Below, piece by piece: positions 1 to 8,007 of a stretch of DNA of 38,150 bases (within the stretch, counting starts at the first letter, position 1; every line of letters begins with the position of its first letter). This DNA comes from Solobacterium sp. (GTDB lineage: Bacteria > Bacillota_I > Bacilli_A > Erysipelotrichales > Erysipelotrichaceae): assembly GCA_017536885.1 (NCBI GenBank), contig JAFWCM010000002.1:1-38150 (forward strand). Reading direction: 5' to 3'. The position numbers and the translations under genes were made by a program. Under the pieces are notes generated by a model that was not told the DNA's origin, searched no databases, and worked only from the letters and a program-made list of their open reading frames with translations.

Positions 1-27
1 ATGCTGAGTATAAATATCCTTTGCCAT
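1..27 (-). CDS. 5' end of an unidentified gene (partial)
   Basis: Only nine codons lie inside the window, read leftward from an ATG at 27-25 as MAKDIYTQH and running off the left edge. The start is supported by an AGGTG Shine-Dalgarno sequence a few bases upstream and by a TACAAT-like -10 hexamer at 57-52. I cannot identify the product from nine residues. It is divergent from the XRE/receiver regulator at 268, so the 240 bp between them probably carries both promoters. Confidence 0.5.
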
Positions 28-199
28 CGTTCACCTCGCTTCTTCTGCCCTATTGTACACCATTCCCGTTCTCCTTTTTTTACGCGGATCCCTCCGGGAA
101 TATCTCACAGTCTTACTTCTGGCAAAAATCTGTTTCTGAAAAGGTTTTTCCGATCGGGCGAAATGTTCCAAAACGTCACTCCAATTTCCGCTGATGACA

Positions 200-229
200 T
201 TGTTTTACCGGGGTCAGATTCGATATGAT
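200..229 (+). promoter_or_regulatory. Promoter of the XRE-receiver/histidine kinase operon
   Basis: TTGTTT at 200-205 and TATGAT at 224-229 are separated by 18 bp, a plausible housekeeping promoter about 38 bp before the start codon of the regulator. Confidence 0.4.
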
Positions 230-267
230 TTGTGGAAAGTATTACTTGGAAAGGAGGGTGCGTTATC

Positions 268-858
268 ATGACATTTGGTGAAGTTTTGAAACAGCTCCGC
301 ATGGAAAAGGGACTGTCTCAGCAGCAGCTGGCGGACAGGCTTTACGTGGACCGCTCCAGCGTGACGCGATGGGAATCCGGAAGACGTCTTCCGGATGCGT
401 TCATGATTACCAAAATATCGGAATGCCTCGGCACGGAAGCCTCGATTCTTCTGAACATGACCGCTTCCGTGGCGGAAAAGGCCAATGTGATTCTCGTGGA
501 TGATGAGAAGATCATCCTTTCCGGCTCCCTGCCCATCATCGAAGAAGTCTTTCCGAATGCGGCTGTCTCCGGGTTTTCCAAACCGTCGGAAGTCATTTCC
601 TACGCAAAGAAAAACCGGATCGACCTCGCATTCCTCGATATCGAAACCGGTTCGATCAACGGACTGGATCTGTGCCGGAAGCTGCTTGAGATCAACTCCC
701 GCACCAACGTTGTTTTTCTGACCGCCTATCCCGACTATTCTCTTGAAGCGTGGTCGACCGGCGCCTGCGGATTTCTCGTCAAGCCGATTACCGCCGAGGC
801 GATCCGGGCACAGATTCCGCTTCTGAAAAATCCGGTCAGAGGATTGAATCATGACTGA
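268..858 (+). CDS. XRE-type HTH / receiver-domain response regulator
   Basis: The 196-residue protein joins an N-terminal XRE/Cro helix-turn-helix (about residues 4-62) to a C-terminal receiver domain (about 72-190). The receiver has the acidic pair D78/D79, the expected phospho-acceptor D124 (FLDIE), T152 and K172 (LVKP). The usual order in response regulators is receiver first and DNA-binding domain last, so this one is inverted. The ATG at 268 is chosen because AAGGAGG at 251-257 lies 10 nt upstream; the open frame extends further but has no ribosome site there. The histidine kinase overlaps its end by 8 bp, so the two are almost certainly cognate partners. Target genes are unknown. Confidence 0.85.
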   Translation: MTFGEVLKQLRMEKGLSQQQLADRLYVDRSSVTRWESGRRLPDAFMITKISECLGTEASILLNMTASVAEKANVILVDDEKIILSGSLPIIEEVFPNAAVSGFSKPSEVISYAKKNRIDLAFLDIETGSINGLDLCRKLLEINSRTNVVFLTAYPDYSLEAWSTGACGFLVKPITAEAIRAQIPLLKNPVRGLNHD

Positions 859-2149
859 CTGGCTGACGCTGTTCAACTTCTCCGCCAATATCACCGCGAT
901 TCTGATTTCCATCATCAACCTTTCGGTCTGTCTGATCAGCCGCAATATCGATGATAAGTCCAGACGGTTTTTTTCGATTTTCTTTATCTTCCTGACCCTC
1001 TACTCCCTGTTCTCGCTGATCAGTCAGATCTCCATGGTGTATTTCGGCAGCGATGAGCTGACCCGTTTCAGCGTGTTCATGTTTTCCCTGATGTCATCGA
1101 TGTTAATGCCGATGCTGGTGATCTATCTTCTGAACCAGTGCAACGAAGACTGGAAAACCAGCCCGCTGTTCCGGACGACCATCATCCTCTGGTTCATCTA
1201 TGTCCTTCTGCTTGTCTTTGCCCAGTTCAATTCCTATATCTATACGGTCAGCCCCGACAACGTGTATTCCCGCGGACCGCTGTATCCCGTTCTTCTGGTT
1301 CCGCCGGTTCTGATCATGTTCATCAGCCTCATCGCTCTGTTCCATCGCCGGGACCGGCTGGACAGGCATCAGTTCTATGCCTTTCTGTTCTACTTTCTTC
1401 TGCCGATGTTATCGATGATCATCCAGATGACCTTCTATGGCATTCCCGTCATCGTGATCGGAACAACCCTCGGAGCGGCGATCCTGTTCTTCTCCAACCT
1501 CTCCTATCAGATCGATGAGACCATCCGTCAGAAAGAGGAGAATGTCCGGCTTCAGACCAACGCGCTGATGCTGCAGATACGGCCGCACTTTATCTACAAC
1601 GTCATGACCAGCATCTACTATCTGATCCAGCAGGACCCGCAGAAAGCCCAGCAGGTCGTTCTTGACTTCACCACCTATCTTCGGAAGAACTTCACGGCCA
1701 TGGGCAGGGAGGAGCCGATTCCCTTCACCGCCGAACTCGAGCACACCCGGGCTTATCTCGCCGTGGAACAGATGCGGTTCGAAAACCGGCTGTTTGTGAA
1801 CTTTGAAACCGCACATACCTCCTTCCACATCCCGCCGCTGACCCTTCAGCCGGTGGTGGAGAATGCCGTCAAGCACGGCCTCGATCCCGAACTCGAACCC
1901 CTCCATCTCTCGGTGGTCACACGAAAAACCGACACCGGCAGTGAGATCATCGTCGAAGACAACGGCCCCGGGTTTGACAACACGCCGAACGACGAACCGC
2001 ATGTCGCCCTCGAAAACATCTCCCGCCGTCTTGCATCGATGTGTCAGGGAACCCTTGATATCGATTCCGTCAAAGGCAGAGGAACCAAAGTCAGAATCTT
2101 CATTCCCGATCCCGCAAAACAGGAAAGGACGGGACAGGCGCAGAGTTAA
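851..2149 (+). CDS. LytS/YehU-like sensor histidine kinase
   Basis: 432 residues. The N-terminal half (about 1-220) is strongly hydrophobic with six or seven predicted membrane segments and no large external loop. The kinase core follows: the H-box in LQIRPHFIYN (H246, phospho-acceptor by analogy with the LytS family), the N-box VVENAVKH (N338), and the D-box EDNGPGF (D370, G372) of a HATPase_c domain. The start codon lies inside the 3' end of the XRE-receiver gene (ATGACTGA overlap), so translation is coupled. The likely role is sensing a membrane or envelope signal and phosphorylating the upstream regulator. The last codons and the stop lie in a terminator hairpin shared with the convergent diguanylate cyclase gene. 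Confidence 0.9.
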   Translation: MTDWLTLFNFSANITAILISIINLSVCLISRNIDDKSRRFFSIFFIFLTLYSLFSLISQISMVYFGSDELTRFSVFMFSLMSSMLMPMLVIYLLNQCNEDWKTSPLFRTTIILWFIYVLLLVFAQFNSYIYTVSPDNVYSRGPLYPVLLVPPVLIMFISLIALFHRRDRLDRHQFYAFLFYFLLPMLSMIIQMTFYGIPVIVIGTTLGAAILFFSNLSYQIDETIRQKEENVRLQTNALMLQIRPHFIYNVMTSIYYLIQQDPQKAQQVVLDFTTYLRKNFTAMGREEPIPFTAELEHTRAYLAVEQMRFENRLFVNFETAHTSFHIPPLTLQPVVENAVKHGLDPELEPLHLSVVTRKTDTGSEIIVEDNGPGFDNTPNDEPHVALENISRRLASMCQGTLDIDSVKGRGTKVRIFIPDPAKQERTGQAQS

Positions 2150-2176
2150 CGTCTGCGCCTGTCCCGTCCTTTTTTC
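2125..2176. terminator. Shared terminator holding both overlapping stop codons
   Basis: Arms 2125-2144 and 2152-2171 are perfectly complementary over 20 bp around the 7-nt loop 2145-2151 (GTTAACG). A T-run follows on the plus side; only a short A-run flanks the other side, so termination is probably stronger rightward. The loop holds both stop codons: TAA at 2147-2149 for the plus gene and TAA at 2148-2146 for the minus gene. The stems encode both C-termini. Confidence 0.85.
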
Positions 2177-3303
2177 TGATAGTAATCCGCTTTTGCCGCA
2201 TACATGGAGTGGTCGGACTCTCTGACAAGACCCTCCGCCGAAAGATGCGGATAATCACTGGTCAGAGCATATCCCGCCGAAAGGCTCAGCTCCTTCACTT
2301 TTTCGGAAGACCAGCTTCCGGTATTTTCCATCAGATTCCTCAGTGCTTCTTCCGCCTGCGGTTTTTCCATTTCCGCCAGGACCACAAACTCATCGCCGCC
2401 GGTCCGGAAACACTCGCCGTTCACGGAATTCTCAATGCACTTTGCCGCACTGCAGATGAACTCATCTCCCGCTTCATGCCCCAGAGTATCATTCACCGCC
2501 TTGAGACCGTTGATATCGATCGTAAACGCGGCGAGATTGGCAGGCATGGATTCGGGATCGCTGTACTGTTTCAGACGCTCCGAATAGGCAAACCGGCTCT
2601 TCACCCCGGTCAAAGCATCCGTATTGATCTGCCTGCGCTGACGGAGAAGATCCTCTTCCGCCTTGAGCAGGGAGAACTCCGTATAGTGAATAAACAGAAG
2701 ACAGGCTCCCAGGGTCATGGAGAAGTAGGCGGTGCGGATCAGTGATCCGGTAACTTCCTGAAGGATGATTCCGAAAAACATCAGAACCATAATGGAATAC
2801 AGGGAAGCACGGTTCTGTTTCCGGAAGGTTCTCCCGTACCTGACAAAGTCATAGATCACAAGCCCGATCACGATCAGATAGAGGAGCATATAGACGAAAT
2901 ACAGAGGTCCGTGTACGTAATGATGAAATTCATCGACGCGCACCATCCAGCCGGTAAAGAAGGAGATGATCTGAAAGACGATATTTGCGCAGAGTACGGA
3001 GTGCATCAGGGTATGTTTTCGCCTATCGACGTTCATATGGCGGACCAGCGCTCCTCCGGCCAGAGGTGTGAGGATGTAATCCGCACATTTTATAAGCATC
3101 AGTCCCCAGGCAGGGAACGCCATATTTCCGTCAAAGTATACGCCGAGCCATTCGGCAAGCGCCGAAACCCCGATCAGTCCGCAGGCAATATAACAGGAGT
3201 TCTTTCCCTTCTCCGGGATTCTGTCATTTTCCGCAATCAGAATGCACAGTACCAAAAGAGTCATCCAGGAAAGCACGGTCATTACGTTGTAATATTCGCT
3301 CAT
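2146..3303 (-). CDS. Membrane-bound GGDEF diguanylate cyclase
   Basis: 385 residues. About residues 5-210 form six or so membrane helices; a linker then leads into a GGDEF domain (about 220-385). The signature is intact (FRTGGDEF, GGDEF at 302-306), as is the NTDALTG entry motif (D229) and the FTIDINGLKAVNDTLGHEAGD segment that binds substrate and metal. An active enzyme making cyclic di-GMP is therefore expected. I see no RxxD inhibitory site five residues before GGDEF, so product inhibition through the classical I-site is unlikely. The start has a GGAGG ribosome site. Its stop codon overlaps that of the histidine kinase inside the terminator loop. No EAL or HD-GYP protein occurs in the window. 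Confidence 0.9.
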   Translation of the reverse strand: MSEYYNVMTVLSWMTLLVLCILIAENDRIPEKGKNSCYIACGLIGVSALAEWLGVYFDGNMAFPAWGLMLIKCADYILTPLAGGALVRHMNVDRRKHTLMHSVLCANIVFQIISFFTGWMVRVDEFHHYVHGPLYFVYMLLYLIVIGLVIYDFVRYGRTFRKQNRASLYSIMVLMFFGIILQEVTGSLIRTAYFSMTLGACLLFIHYTEFSLLKAEEDLLRQRRQINTDALTGVKSRFAYSERLKQYSDPESMPANLAAFTIDINGLKAVNDTLGHEAGDEFICSAAKCIENSVNGECFRTGGDEFVVLAEMEKPQAEEALRNLMENTGSWSSEKVKELSLSAGYALTSDYPHLSAEGLVRESDHSMYAAKADYYQKKGRDRRRR

Positions 3304-3452
3304 TACTTGCCTCCTTTTCTCTTTTTTTTCAAACTCTTTTCAGAGTTCGAATCATAATAACTGCAAATACAGTCATTTTGCAAGCAATAGTTCCGCTCTG
3401 TCACATTTTTCACAAACTGCCTGTACACTGCCGTTCCTTGCCTGACGCCCCG

Positions 3453-3482
3453 AAAAAAAAGCCTTCCGACCGGACGGAAAGC
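3453..3482 (-). terminator. Terminator of the queT-vanY operon
   Basis: On the minus strand an 8-bp stem (3482-3475 with 3468-3461, one G-U pair) with a 6-nt loop is followed by eight U residues (3460-3453). Confidence 0.8.
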
Positions 3483-3493
3483 TCCTGTTTGTC

Positions 3494-4267
3494 TTATTCG
3501 GCGTAATCGCCGCCATCGACTCCGTAGTACTCTTCAAAGGATTCAAACTCGCCTGCGGTCCAGATCTTCGTCGCGGCGTCGGTTCCGACATAGCGGTAAT
3601 GCCAGGGTTCGTAGGCATAGCCCGTGATGTCCTGCTTGTCCTTGGGATAGCGCATGATGAATCCGTATTCATGCGCATGATTGCGGAGCCATTCCCCGCT
3701 TTTGGTCGTTTCGAAGGACTGGTTGAAGTTGATTCCGTCGAAGGAGCCGTCTCCTTCCACGAAATCCGCCGCCAGACCTGTCTGATGATCGGAGTATCCC
3801 GGCCTCGAGGAGATCGTATCCGCGGTTTCCGTTCCGTACTGGGCTTTGTAGTTCTCATACAGCGACCGCTGGTAATCCTCGCCGCGGTAGGCGCTGGAAA
3901 TACTGAGGGTTACGCCGTCCTCTGCGGCCGCCTCCGCCATCTTCGCAATCCACTCCGCCGCTTCCCGGCGCATCTGGCACGCCTGGGTCTGGCGGATATT
4001 CGGCGTCACAAGATCCGGGGGAACATAGCCTTCCGGCAGGCGGTGTTTCTTATTGGCCACCACCAGCAGACTTTCGGTGTCGGTAAACGCCGAAGGATCC
4101 GGACTCGGTTCCGCACTCGGCTCCGGGGTCTCAGCAGGCAGCGGAGATGCCGCAGCCGGTGTTTCTTCCGCCGATGCGGCAGAGTTTTTCCGGGTGAATG
4201 CCGCAAAGAGTCCGATCCCGAGAATCAGTGCCAGCAACAGAACAATAATCGTCAGAAGTCGTCTCAT
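3494..4267 (-). CDS. VanY-family D-alanyl-D-alanine carboxypeptidase
   Basis: 257 residues: an N-terminal signal anchor (about 5-24), a Pro/Glu/Ser/Ala-rich linker (about 30-62), then a VanY/peptidase M15 domain. Zinc and catalytic residues are visible as SxHxxGxAxD (YSDHQTGLAADF, H161 and D168) and EPWHYRY (E220, H223). The family trims the terminal D-Ala from peptidoglycan stem peptides outside the membrane. The start overlaps the queT stop by 4 bp (ATGA), so the two genes are translationally coupled although their functions look unrelated. Nothing nearby suggests a vancomycin-resistance cluster, so housekeeping wall trimming is more likely. Confidence 0.9.
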   Translation of the reverse strand: MRRLLTIIVLLLALILGIGLFAAFTRKNSAASAEETPAAASPLPAETPEPSAEPSPDPSAFTDTESLLVVANKKHRLPEGYVPPDLVTPNIRQTQACQMRREAAEWIAKMAEAAAEDGVTLSISSAYRGEDYQRSLYENYKAQYGTETADTISSRPGYSDHQTGLAADFVEGDGSFDGINFNQSFETTKSGEWLRNHAHEYGFIMRYPKDKQDITGYAYEPWHYRYVGTDAATKIWTAGEFESFEEYYGVDGGDYAE

Positions 4268-4773
4268 AATATATCTTCTTTAAATATTCCCCGCTTCTCC
4301 AGGGCCAGAGCCAGGAACCATCCGAGAATGACGGAAATCAGCTCTCCGGCCGCTACCTGAAATCCGAAAACCACTGCCATGCTCAGAAAATGATTGGGTT
4401 CCATCACCCAGGCAAGCTCGAGTCCCACAAAGACGCCGTTGAAGATGACCGGCATCAGAATTCCCCACACGGGAATGCCGTTGATCTTGTTATTTCTCAG
4501 ACGCCACGTACATACCGCCGCGAGAAAGGTCGCCATCGTACCGACCACGATATCGATCGATCCCGTCATGTTCAGCGCCACACCGAGCAGATTGCTCAGA
4601 AAACACCCAAGGGTCAAAGCGGCGATCGAAGGTTTCCAGATCAGAGGAAGAAGCGTCAGAGCTTCCGAAATCCTCACCTGAATCGGACCGAAGGAAAAAG
4701 GCGCCAGTCCCAGAGTCAGGACTGTATAGACGGCAGCGATCAGGCCAATGCGCGCCATTATTTTCACATTCAT
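4264..4773 (-). CDS. queT: QueT-family transporter (preQ1/queuosine-precursor S component)
   Basis: 169 residues, almost entirely hydrophobic with five or six membrane helices. The N-terminal stretch with PFSFGPIQVRISEALTLLP is characteristic of the QueT family, substrate-binding subunits of energy-coupling-factor transporters that import a queuosine precursor. The ECF ATPases and T subunit are not in the window; group II ECF S components usually share modules encoded elsewhere. The start has an AAAGGAG site. I looked for a preQ1 riboswitch in the 85 bp leader and did not see its conserved elements. A TATAAT lies at 4811-4806. Confidence 0.85.
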   Translation of the reverse strand: MNVKIMARIGLIAAVYTVLTLGLAPFSFGPIQVRISEALTLLPLIWKPSIAALTLGCFLSNLLGVALNMTGSIDIVVGTMATFLAAVCTWRLRNNKINGIPVWGILMPVIFNGVFVGLELAWVMEPNHFLSMAVVFGFQVAAGELISVILGWFLALALEKRGIFKEDIL

Positions 4774-4805
4774 ATGCGCCGCTCCTTTCTGTTTCGCAAT
4801 TCCCT

Positions 4806-4811
4806 ATTATA
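4806..4811 (-). promoter_or_regulatory. Likely -10 element of queT-vanY
   Basis: A perfect TATAAT on the minus strand, 33 nt before the queT start. No convincing -35 is visible at the right distance. Confidence 0.4.
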
Positions 4812-4851
4812 TTTGAAAAAGGCGAAAACGGAAGCGCTATGTTTGCGCCGG

Positions 4852-4874
4852 AAAAAAAGCAGACAATGTCTGCT
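4852..4874 (-). terminator. Terminator of the sortase-NUDIX-mtnN-patatin operon
   Basis: An 8-bp palindromic hairpin at 4858-4874, just after the patatin stop codon, followed on the minus strand by a run of U (4857-4852). Confidence 0.8.
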
Positions 4875-4879
4875 CTTGT

Positions 4880-5722
4880 TCAGTGTTCGAGAAATGATAC
4901 CAGCGCTTCCGCGTCCTTCATTCCCTTTTCATACAGTTTGAGAATCGCTCCCTTATCCCGCTTCAGGGTACTCATGCCCTCGATCGAATCCGGCGCCAGG
5001 ATCAGAACCTTTCCCTGCCGCTCGAGATTTTTCGCTTCATCCAGCTGCCGGTTGTAAAGCTCCGCCCGTCCGGCCAGCGCTTTCCGGATTGCGGGGTATT
5101 TGCGAAGCAGCTTTGCGGGAAGAATATCCTTTTTCGTCTTCCGGTAATAATCCCGCGGTCTTGTGATCATCACAACCACCTTGTCGGCTCCCTTTTCAAA
5201 GGCTTTCTGAAAGGGAAGCGGGTCGGAAAGACCGCCGTCATAGTACAGGCTGCCATGAAATTCATAGGGAGCCGTCGCAATGGGTACACAGCAGGAAGCG
5301 ATGCTTGCGCCGAAGTCGTTCTTCGGCATGTCGCTGAGATCGAAGTAGACCGGCCTGCCGGTTTTCGCATCCGTCGCCACCACCAGAAACTCCGATCCCG
5401 AAGAAATCATCGTCTCGTAATCCAGGGGATATTCGCCGCCCTCCATCGCAAGTTCGGGTCCGCAGATGTATTCGAGATTCAGAAAATTTCCGCTTTTCAG
5501 AAATGCCTTCACGCCGAGATATTCACTGCGGAAACAGTAATCCGTGTAGTACTTGATCGCCCGTCCTCTCTGTCGCGCGAGGAAGGAAGCCATATTCGCA
5601 CTGCCGGCGCTTACCCCGACCAGCACATCGAAGGAAATGCCGTGATCCAGGCAGAAATCAAAGACACCCGCTCCGTAGGAAGCGCGCATTCCTCCTCCGG
5701 CATCCGTAATCCCGATCATCAT
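4880..5722 (-). CDS. Patatin-like phospholipase
   Basis: 280 residues, predicted cytoplasmic. It shows the Ser-Asp dyad of patatin enzymes: the Gly-rich oxyanion loop DAGGGMRASYGAG at the N-terminus, GVSAGS with nucleophile S38, and DGGLSDPLP with D162. Proteins of this size and pattern (YjjU-like) are predicted lipid acyl hydrolases; the real substrate is not known. The start overlaps the mtnN stop (ATGA). It is the last gene of a four-gene operon. ATG at 5719 is an equally possible start, one codon later. Confidence 0.85.
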   Translation of the reverse strand: MMIGITDAGGGMRASYGAGVFDFCLDHGISFDVLVGVSAGSANMASFLARQRGRAIKYYTDYCFRSEYLGVKAFLKSGNFLNLEYICGPELAMEGGEYPLDYETMISSGSEFLVVATDAKTGRPVYFDLSDMPKNDFGASIASCCVPIATAPYEFHGSLYYDGGLSDPLPFQKAFEKGADKVVVMITRPRDYYRKTKKDILPAKLLRKYPAIRKALAGRAELYNRQLDEAKNLERQGKVLILAPDSIEGMSTLKRDKGAILKLYEKGMKDAEALVSFLEH

Positions 5723-6435
5723 CCGTTTTCTCCCAGGCGCTCGAGCACTGCCGCCATGATGGCAGAGCTGCGGAGCGACGCTTCTTCTTCAATCTCGGCA
5801 AAGGTCTTCTGCGCGATTTCATCCGCTTTATCGGAAATGGCCCGGACAATCACAAACGGCACATGAAACAGATACGCTGCCTGCGCTGCCGCAGCCCCTT
5901 CCATCTCGGCACAGAGGCCGCCGGTCTCCCGCGCGATTCTGTGTTTGTCTTCCTTATTGCAGACAAAGAGATCACCGCTGACCACTCTTCCTTCAACTAC
6001 ATTGACTTCCGGTGCGACCACCCTCACCGCCTCGACTACATCCCGGCGCAGTTCTTCATCCGCCGGAAATGCTCTGACGCTGACACCGGGTACGGTGCCT
6101 TTTTCATATCCGAGTCCGGTGACGTCCATGTCATGCTGGAGGGCATCGACGGAGACGACGATGTCTTCGATCTCGAGATCGTTGTTCAGCGAGCCGGCAA
6201 TGCCGGAGTTGATGATCGCATCACAGCCGAAGTGATCGATCAGAAGACAGGCACAGATGCCGGCGTTGACCTTGCCGATGCCGGACTGTACCAGAACCAG
6301 CGGGGTATTCCCCATGGTTCCTTCCGAAAATGTCATGCCGGCAACGGTCTCTTCAAAGGTGATATTCATATTCCTGCGGAGGATCCGGACTTCGTTTTCC
6401 ATCGCCCCGATCACACCGATTTTTCTTTTGCCCAT
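5719..6435 (-). CDS. mtnN: 5'-methylthioadenosine/S-adenosylhomocysteine nucleosidase
   Basis: 238 residues, the normal length. Catalytic residues match the family: E13 (GAMENEV), E179 in AEMEGAA and D202 in ISDKAD. It cleaves adenine from S-adenosylhomocysteine and methylthioadenosine. With luxS at 33126 it forms the two-step route from S-adenosylhomocysteine to homocysteine plus the AI-2 precursor. It is third in the operon after sortase and NUDIX genes; the leader gap to the NUDIX stop is 53 bp and a GGAAAGGA site precedes the ATG. Confidence 0.95.
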   Translation of the reverse strand: MGKRKIGVIGAMENEVRILRRNMNITFEETVAGMTFSEGTMGNTPLVLVQSGIGKVNAGICACLLIDHFGCDAIINSGIAGSLNNDLEIEDIVVSVDALQHDMDVTGLGYEKGTVPGVSVRAFPADEELRRDVVEAVRVVAPEVNVVEGRVVSGDLFVCNKEDKHRIARETGGLCAEMEGAAAAQAAYLFHVPFVIVRAISDKADEIAQKTFAEIEEEASLRSSAIMAAVLERLGENG

Positions 6436-6488
6436 ACTTCAGGTCCTTTCCTTCATGCCCGACGGTCTGTCTTTCGAGAGAGGTTCCG

Positions 6489-7034
6489 TCAGATCTTTCC
6501 CCTGGCCTTGAACTCCTTGATCAGAAACGTCATTCCGATCGTCTTGGCATCACTCACCTCACCGCTTACGATCTTCTCTGTGATCTCATCCATGGTGAGT
6601 TTTGAAAGATGAATGTATTCATCCGAGTCGAGATGCTGGCCGAGGAATCTTCCCTGCCTTGCGTAATAGAGATCGATTACCTCGGTATCGTATGCCGGGG
6701 TGGGAACCATGGCGCCAAGACGCACGAAGTCTACGCCCTCATAGCCGGTTTCTTCGATGATCTCGCGCTTTGCGGTGGTCATCGGATCTTCGCCCGGCTC
6801 TTTCTTTCCGGCCGGGTATTCCAGCATGATCTCCTCCTGGGCATAGCGGTACTGGGTAACAAAGAAAAACTTGCCCTCTTCATCTTCCAGGGCGATTCCG
6901 ACCCCGCCGGGATGTTCCACCACTTCCCGGGGAACCTTGTCCCCTTCCGCACTCAGCGCCTCATCCAGGCGCACTTTGATGATATGTCCGTCGTAGACCG
7001 TGTTTTTCTTCAGTGTCTTTTCCTTCATATCCAT
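6489..7034 (-). CDS. NUDIX hydrolase, ADP-ribose pyrophosphatase-like
   Basis: 181 residues. The NUDIX box GX5EX7REUXEEXG runs from G76 to about Y98, with metal-binding glutamates in REIIEETG. The sequence before it (EYPAGKKEPGED) and the length fit the ADP-ribose/ADP-sugar pyrophosphatase group (NudF-like). I chose the ATG at 7034 because AAGGAAGG lies just upstream; the frame is open for another 31 codons, but those overlap the sortase gene and have no ribosome site. It is co-transcribed with the sortase, mtnN and patatin genes. Confidence 0.85.
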   Translation of the reverse strand: MDMKEKTLKKNTVYDGHIIKVRLDEALSAEGDKVPREVVEHPGGVGIALEDEEGKFFFVTQYRYAQEEIMLEYPAGKKEPGEDPMTTAKREIIEETGYEGVDFVRLGAMVPTPAYDTEVIDLYYARQGRFLGQHLDSDEYIHLSKLTMDEITEKIVSGEVSDAKTIGMTFLIKEFKARGKI

Positions 7035-7059
7035 ACTGTTTTTCCTTCCTTCGGCGGGC

Positions 7060-7935
7060 TCAGCTGAGCGGTTTTCTTTCCAGTTCGCGGCAGAGCACGA
7101 TCTCTCTTGATTCATGGTGGTTTTCAATGCAGGTCTGCAGGGTCAGGAAGCGGTCCGTGTCATAGAAATCCACACCGGTGGAATAGTATTCATGCGCACG
7201 GATGTTCTCCTTGTATCTTGCGAAGTAATCGCTGTCAAAGTACAGGAGATTGTACTCCAGGCCATCGAGGCAGAACTGGCTGCCGTCCGCCATCGTCTGA
7301 AGCGGGCAGTCATACACCGAACAGATCTCGTAATAGCGCACCTCATCATTCAGAAGAAGCGTCACATACCGGTTCTCTTCCCAGACCGACTTATCCATGA
7401 GCCGTGCCAGCGGCGTAAAGACCAGCGTCCTGTCAGGGTTGCGGAACTCATAGATGTAATGGCCGTAGATGATCGTGTTCATCTCATCCAGGGCAAGGTT
7501 GTTCCGGCTGTCGAGGACGATCGATCCGTACGACTGATATTCACGGGTCTGCCAGTTGAGATAGAGATAGTAGTTCTCGTTTTCATACTGCAGCACCGGA
7601 TCGTGCACGAGGTCGTTGTTGAAATGCAGAATGCATCTGACATCGGAGTTGATTCCCTGATCCCTGACCAGTTCCTCCTTCAGTTCCTTCAGCTTCTCTT
7701 CGCTGAGCATGTAATCCTTCACGATCTCCGGGGTCGGCTCCGGCGTCGGCTCCGGCGTCGGCTCGGGGGTCGGTTCCGGGGTCTCTGCGATTACCGGTGC
7801 CGGTGTTTCCTCCGGCTGGTTCCCGGCAAACATGCCGGAGAACTTCACAACCTGCCAGACAAGAAAAATTCCGGCTGCGGTCAGTAATACTGCGATTGCG
7901 ATCGCTGCGGGTTTTTTCATTCTTCTTTTTTTCAT
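7060..7935 (-). CDS. Class B-like sortase
   Basis: 291 residues from the ATG at 7935: a signal anchor (about 9-30), a Pro-rich stalk with TPEP repeats (about 51-70), then a sortase domain with the catalytic triad H159 (IIYGHYI), C269 (TLQTC) and R277 (SREIV). The TLxTC signature and the inserted helix region fit class B. It should attach proteins to the wall or to pili outside the membrane, but no classical sorting signal is seen in the window. The upstream ATG at 7944 lies inside the TATAAT box, so it cannot be used from that promoter; the ATG at 7935 sits 7 nt after the box with no Shine-Dalgarno site, suggesting a leaderless transcript. First gene of the operon. Confidence 0.85.
   Translation of the reverse strand: MKKRRMKKPAAIAIAVLLTAAGIFLVWQVVKFSGMFAGNQPEETPAPVIAETPEPTPEPTPEPTPEPTPEIVKDYMLSEEKLKELKEELVRDQGINSDVRCILHFNNDLVHDPVLQYENENYYLYLNWQTREYQSYGSIVLDSRNNLALDEMNTIIYGHYIYEFRNPDRTLVFTPLARLMDKSVWEENRYVTLLLNDEVRYYEICSVYDCPLQTMADGSQFCLDGLEYNLLYFDSDYFARYKENIRAHEYYSTGVDFYDTDRFLTLQTCIENHHESREIVLCRELERKPLS
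7731..7795 (-). repeat. Short tandem repeat encoding Thr-Pro-Glu-Pro units
   Basis: Tandem 12-bp units in the sortase gene encode consecutive TPEP motifs, the stalk between the membrane anchor and the catalytic domain. Such stretches can change in copy number. Confidence 0.7.
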
Positions 7936-7948
7936 TGGTTCCATTATA
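7936..7948 (-). promoter_or_regulatory. Putative leaderless promoter of the sortase operon
   Basis: TATAAT at 7948-7943 is followed by 7 nt (GGAACCA) and then the start codon. Transcription would begin about at the A of ATG. No good -35 hexamer is visible. The same layout recurs at 15303, 20478 and 31323. Confidence 0.55.
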
Positions 7949-7979
7949 ATGCGAGATTTCCGATTTCGCAGAAAAGAAA

Positions 7980-8001
7980 CCGGGACTCTGAGGAATCCCG
8001 G
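7980..8001 (-). terminator. Terminator of the CrtI-like/ferredoxin reductase operon
   Basis: CCGGGA (8001-7996) pairs with TCCCGG (7985-7980) on the minus strand, followed by TTTCTTTTC. Confidence 0.75.
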
Positions 8002-8007
8002 AAGTTC

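Noticed and set aside
1..228. Open frame on the plus strand at the left edge
   Set aside because: No ribosome site, no recognisable protein, and it overlaps the start and ribosome site of the minus-strand gene at 27.
3494..4267. Vancomycin resistance locus
   Set aside because: Only a VanY-like peptidase is present; no vanHAX or vanRS genes accompany it.
4774..4857. Possible preQ1 riboswitch before queT
   Set aside because: The leader lacks the conserved loop and A-rich tail elements of the known preQ1 classes.
7731..7795. Repeat array as a CRISPR
   Set aside because: Units are 12 bp, contiguous and in frame within the sortase gene; no spacers.
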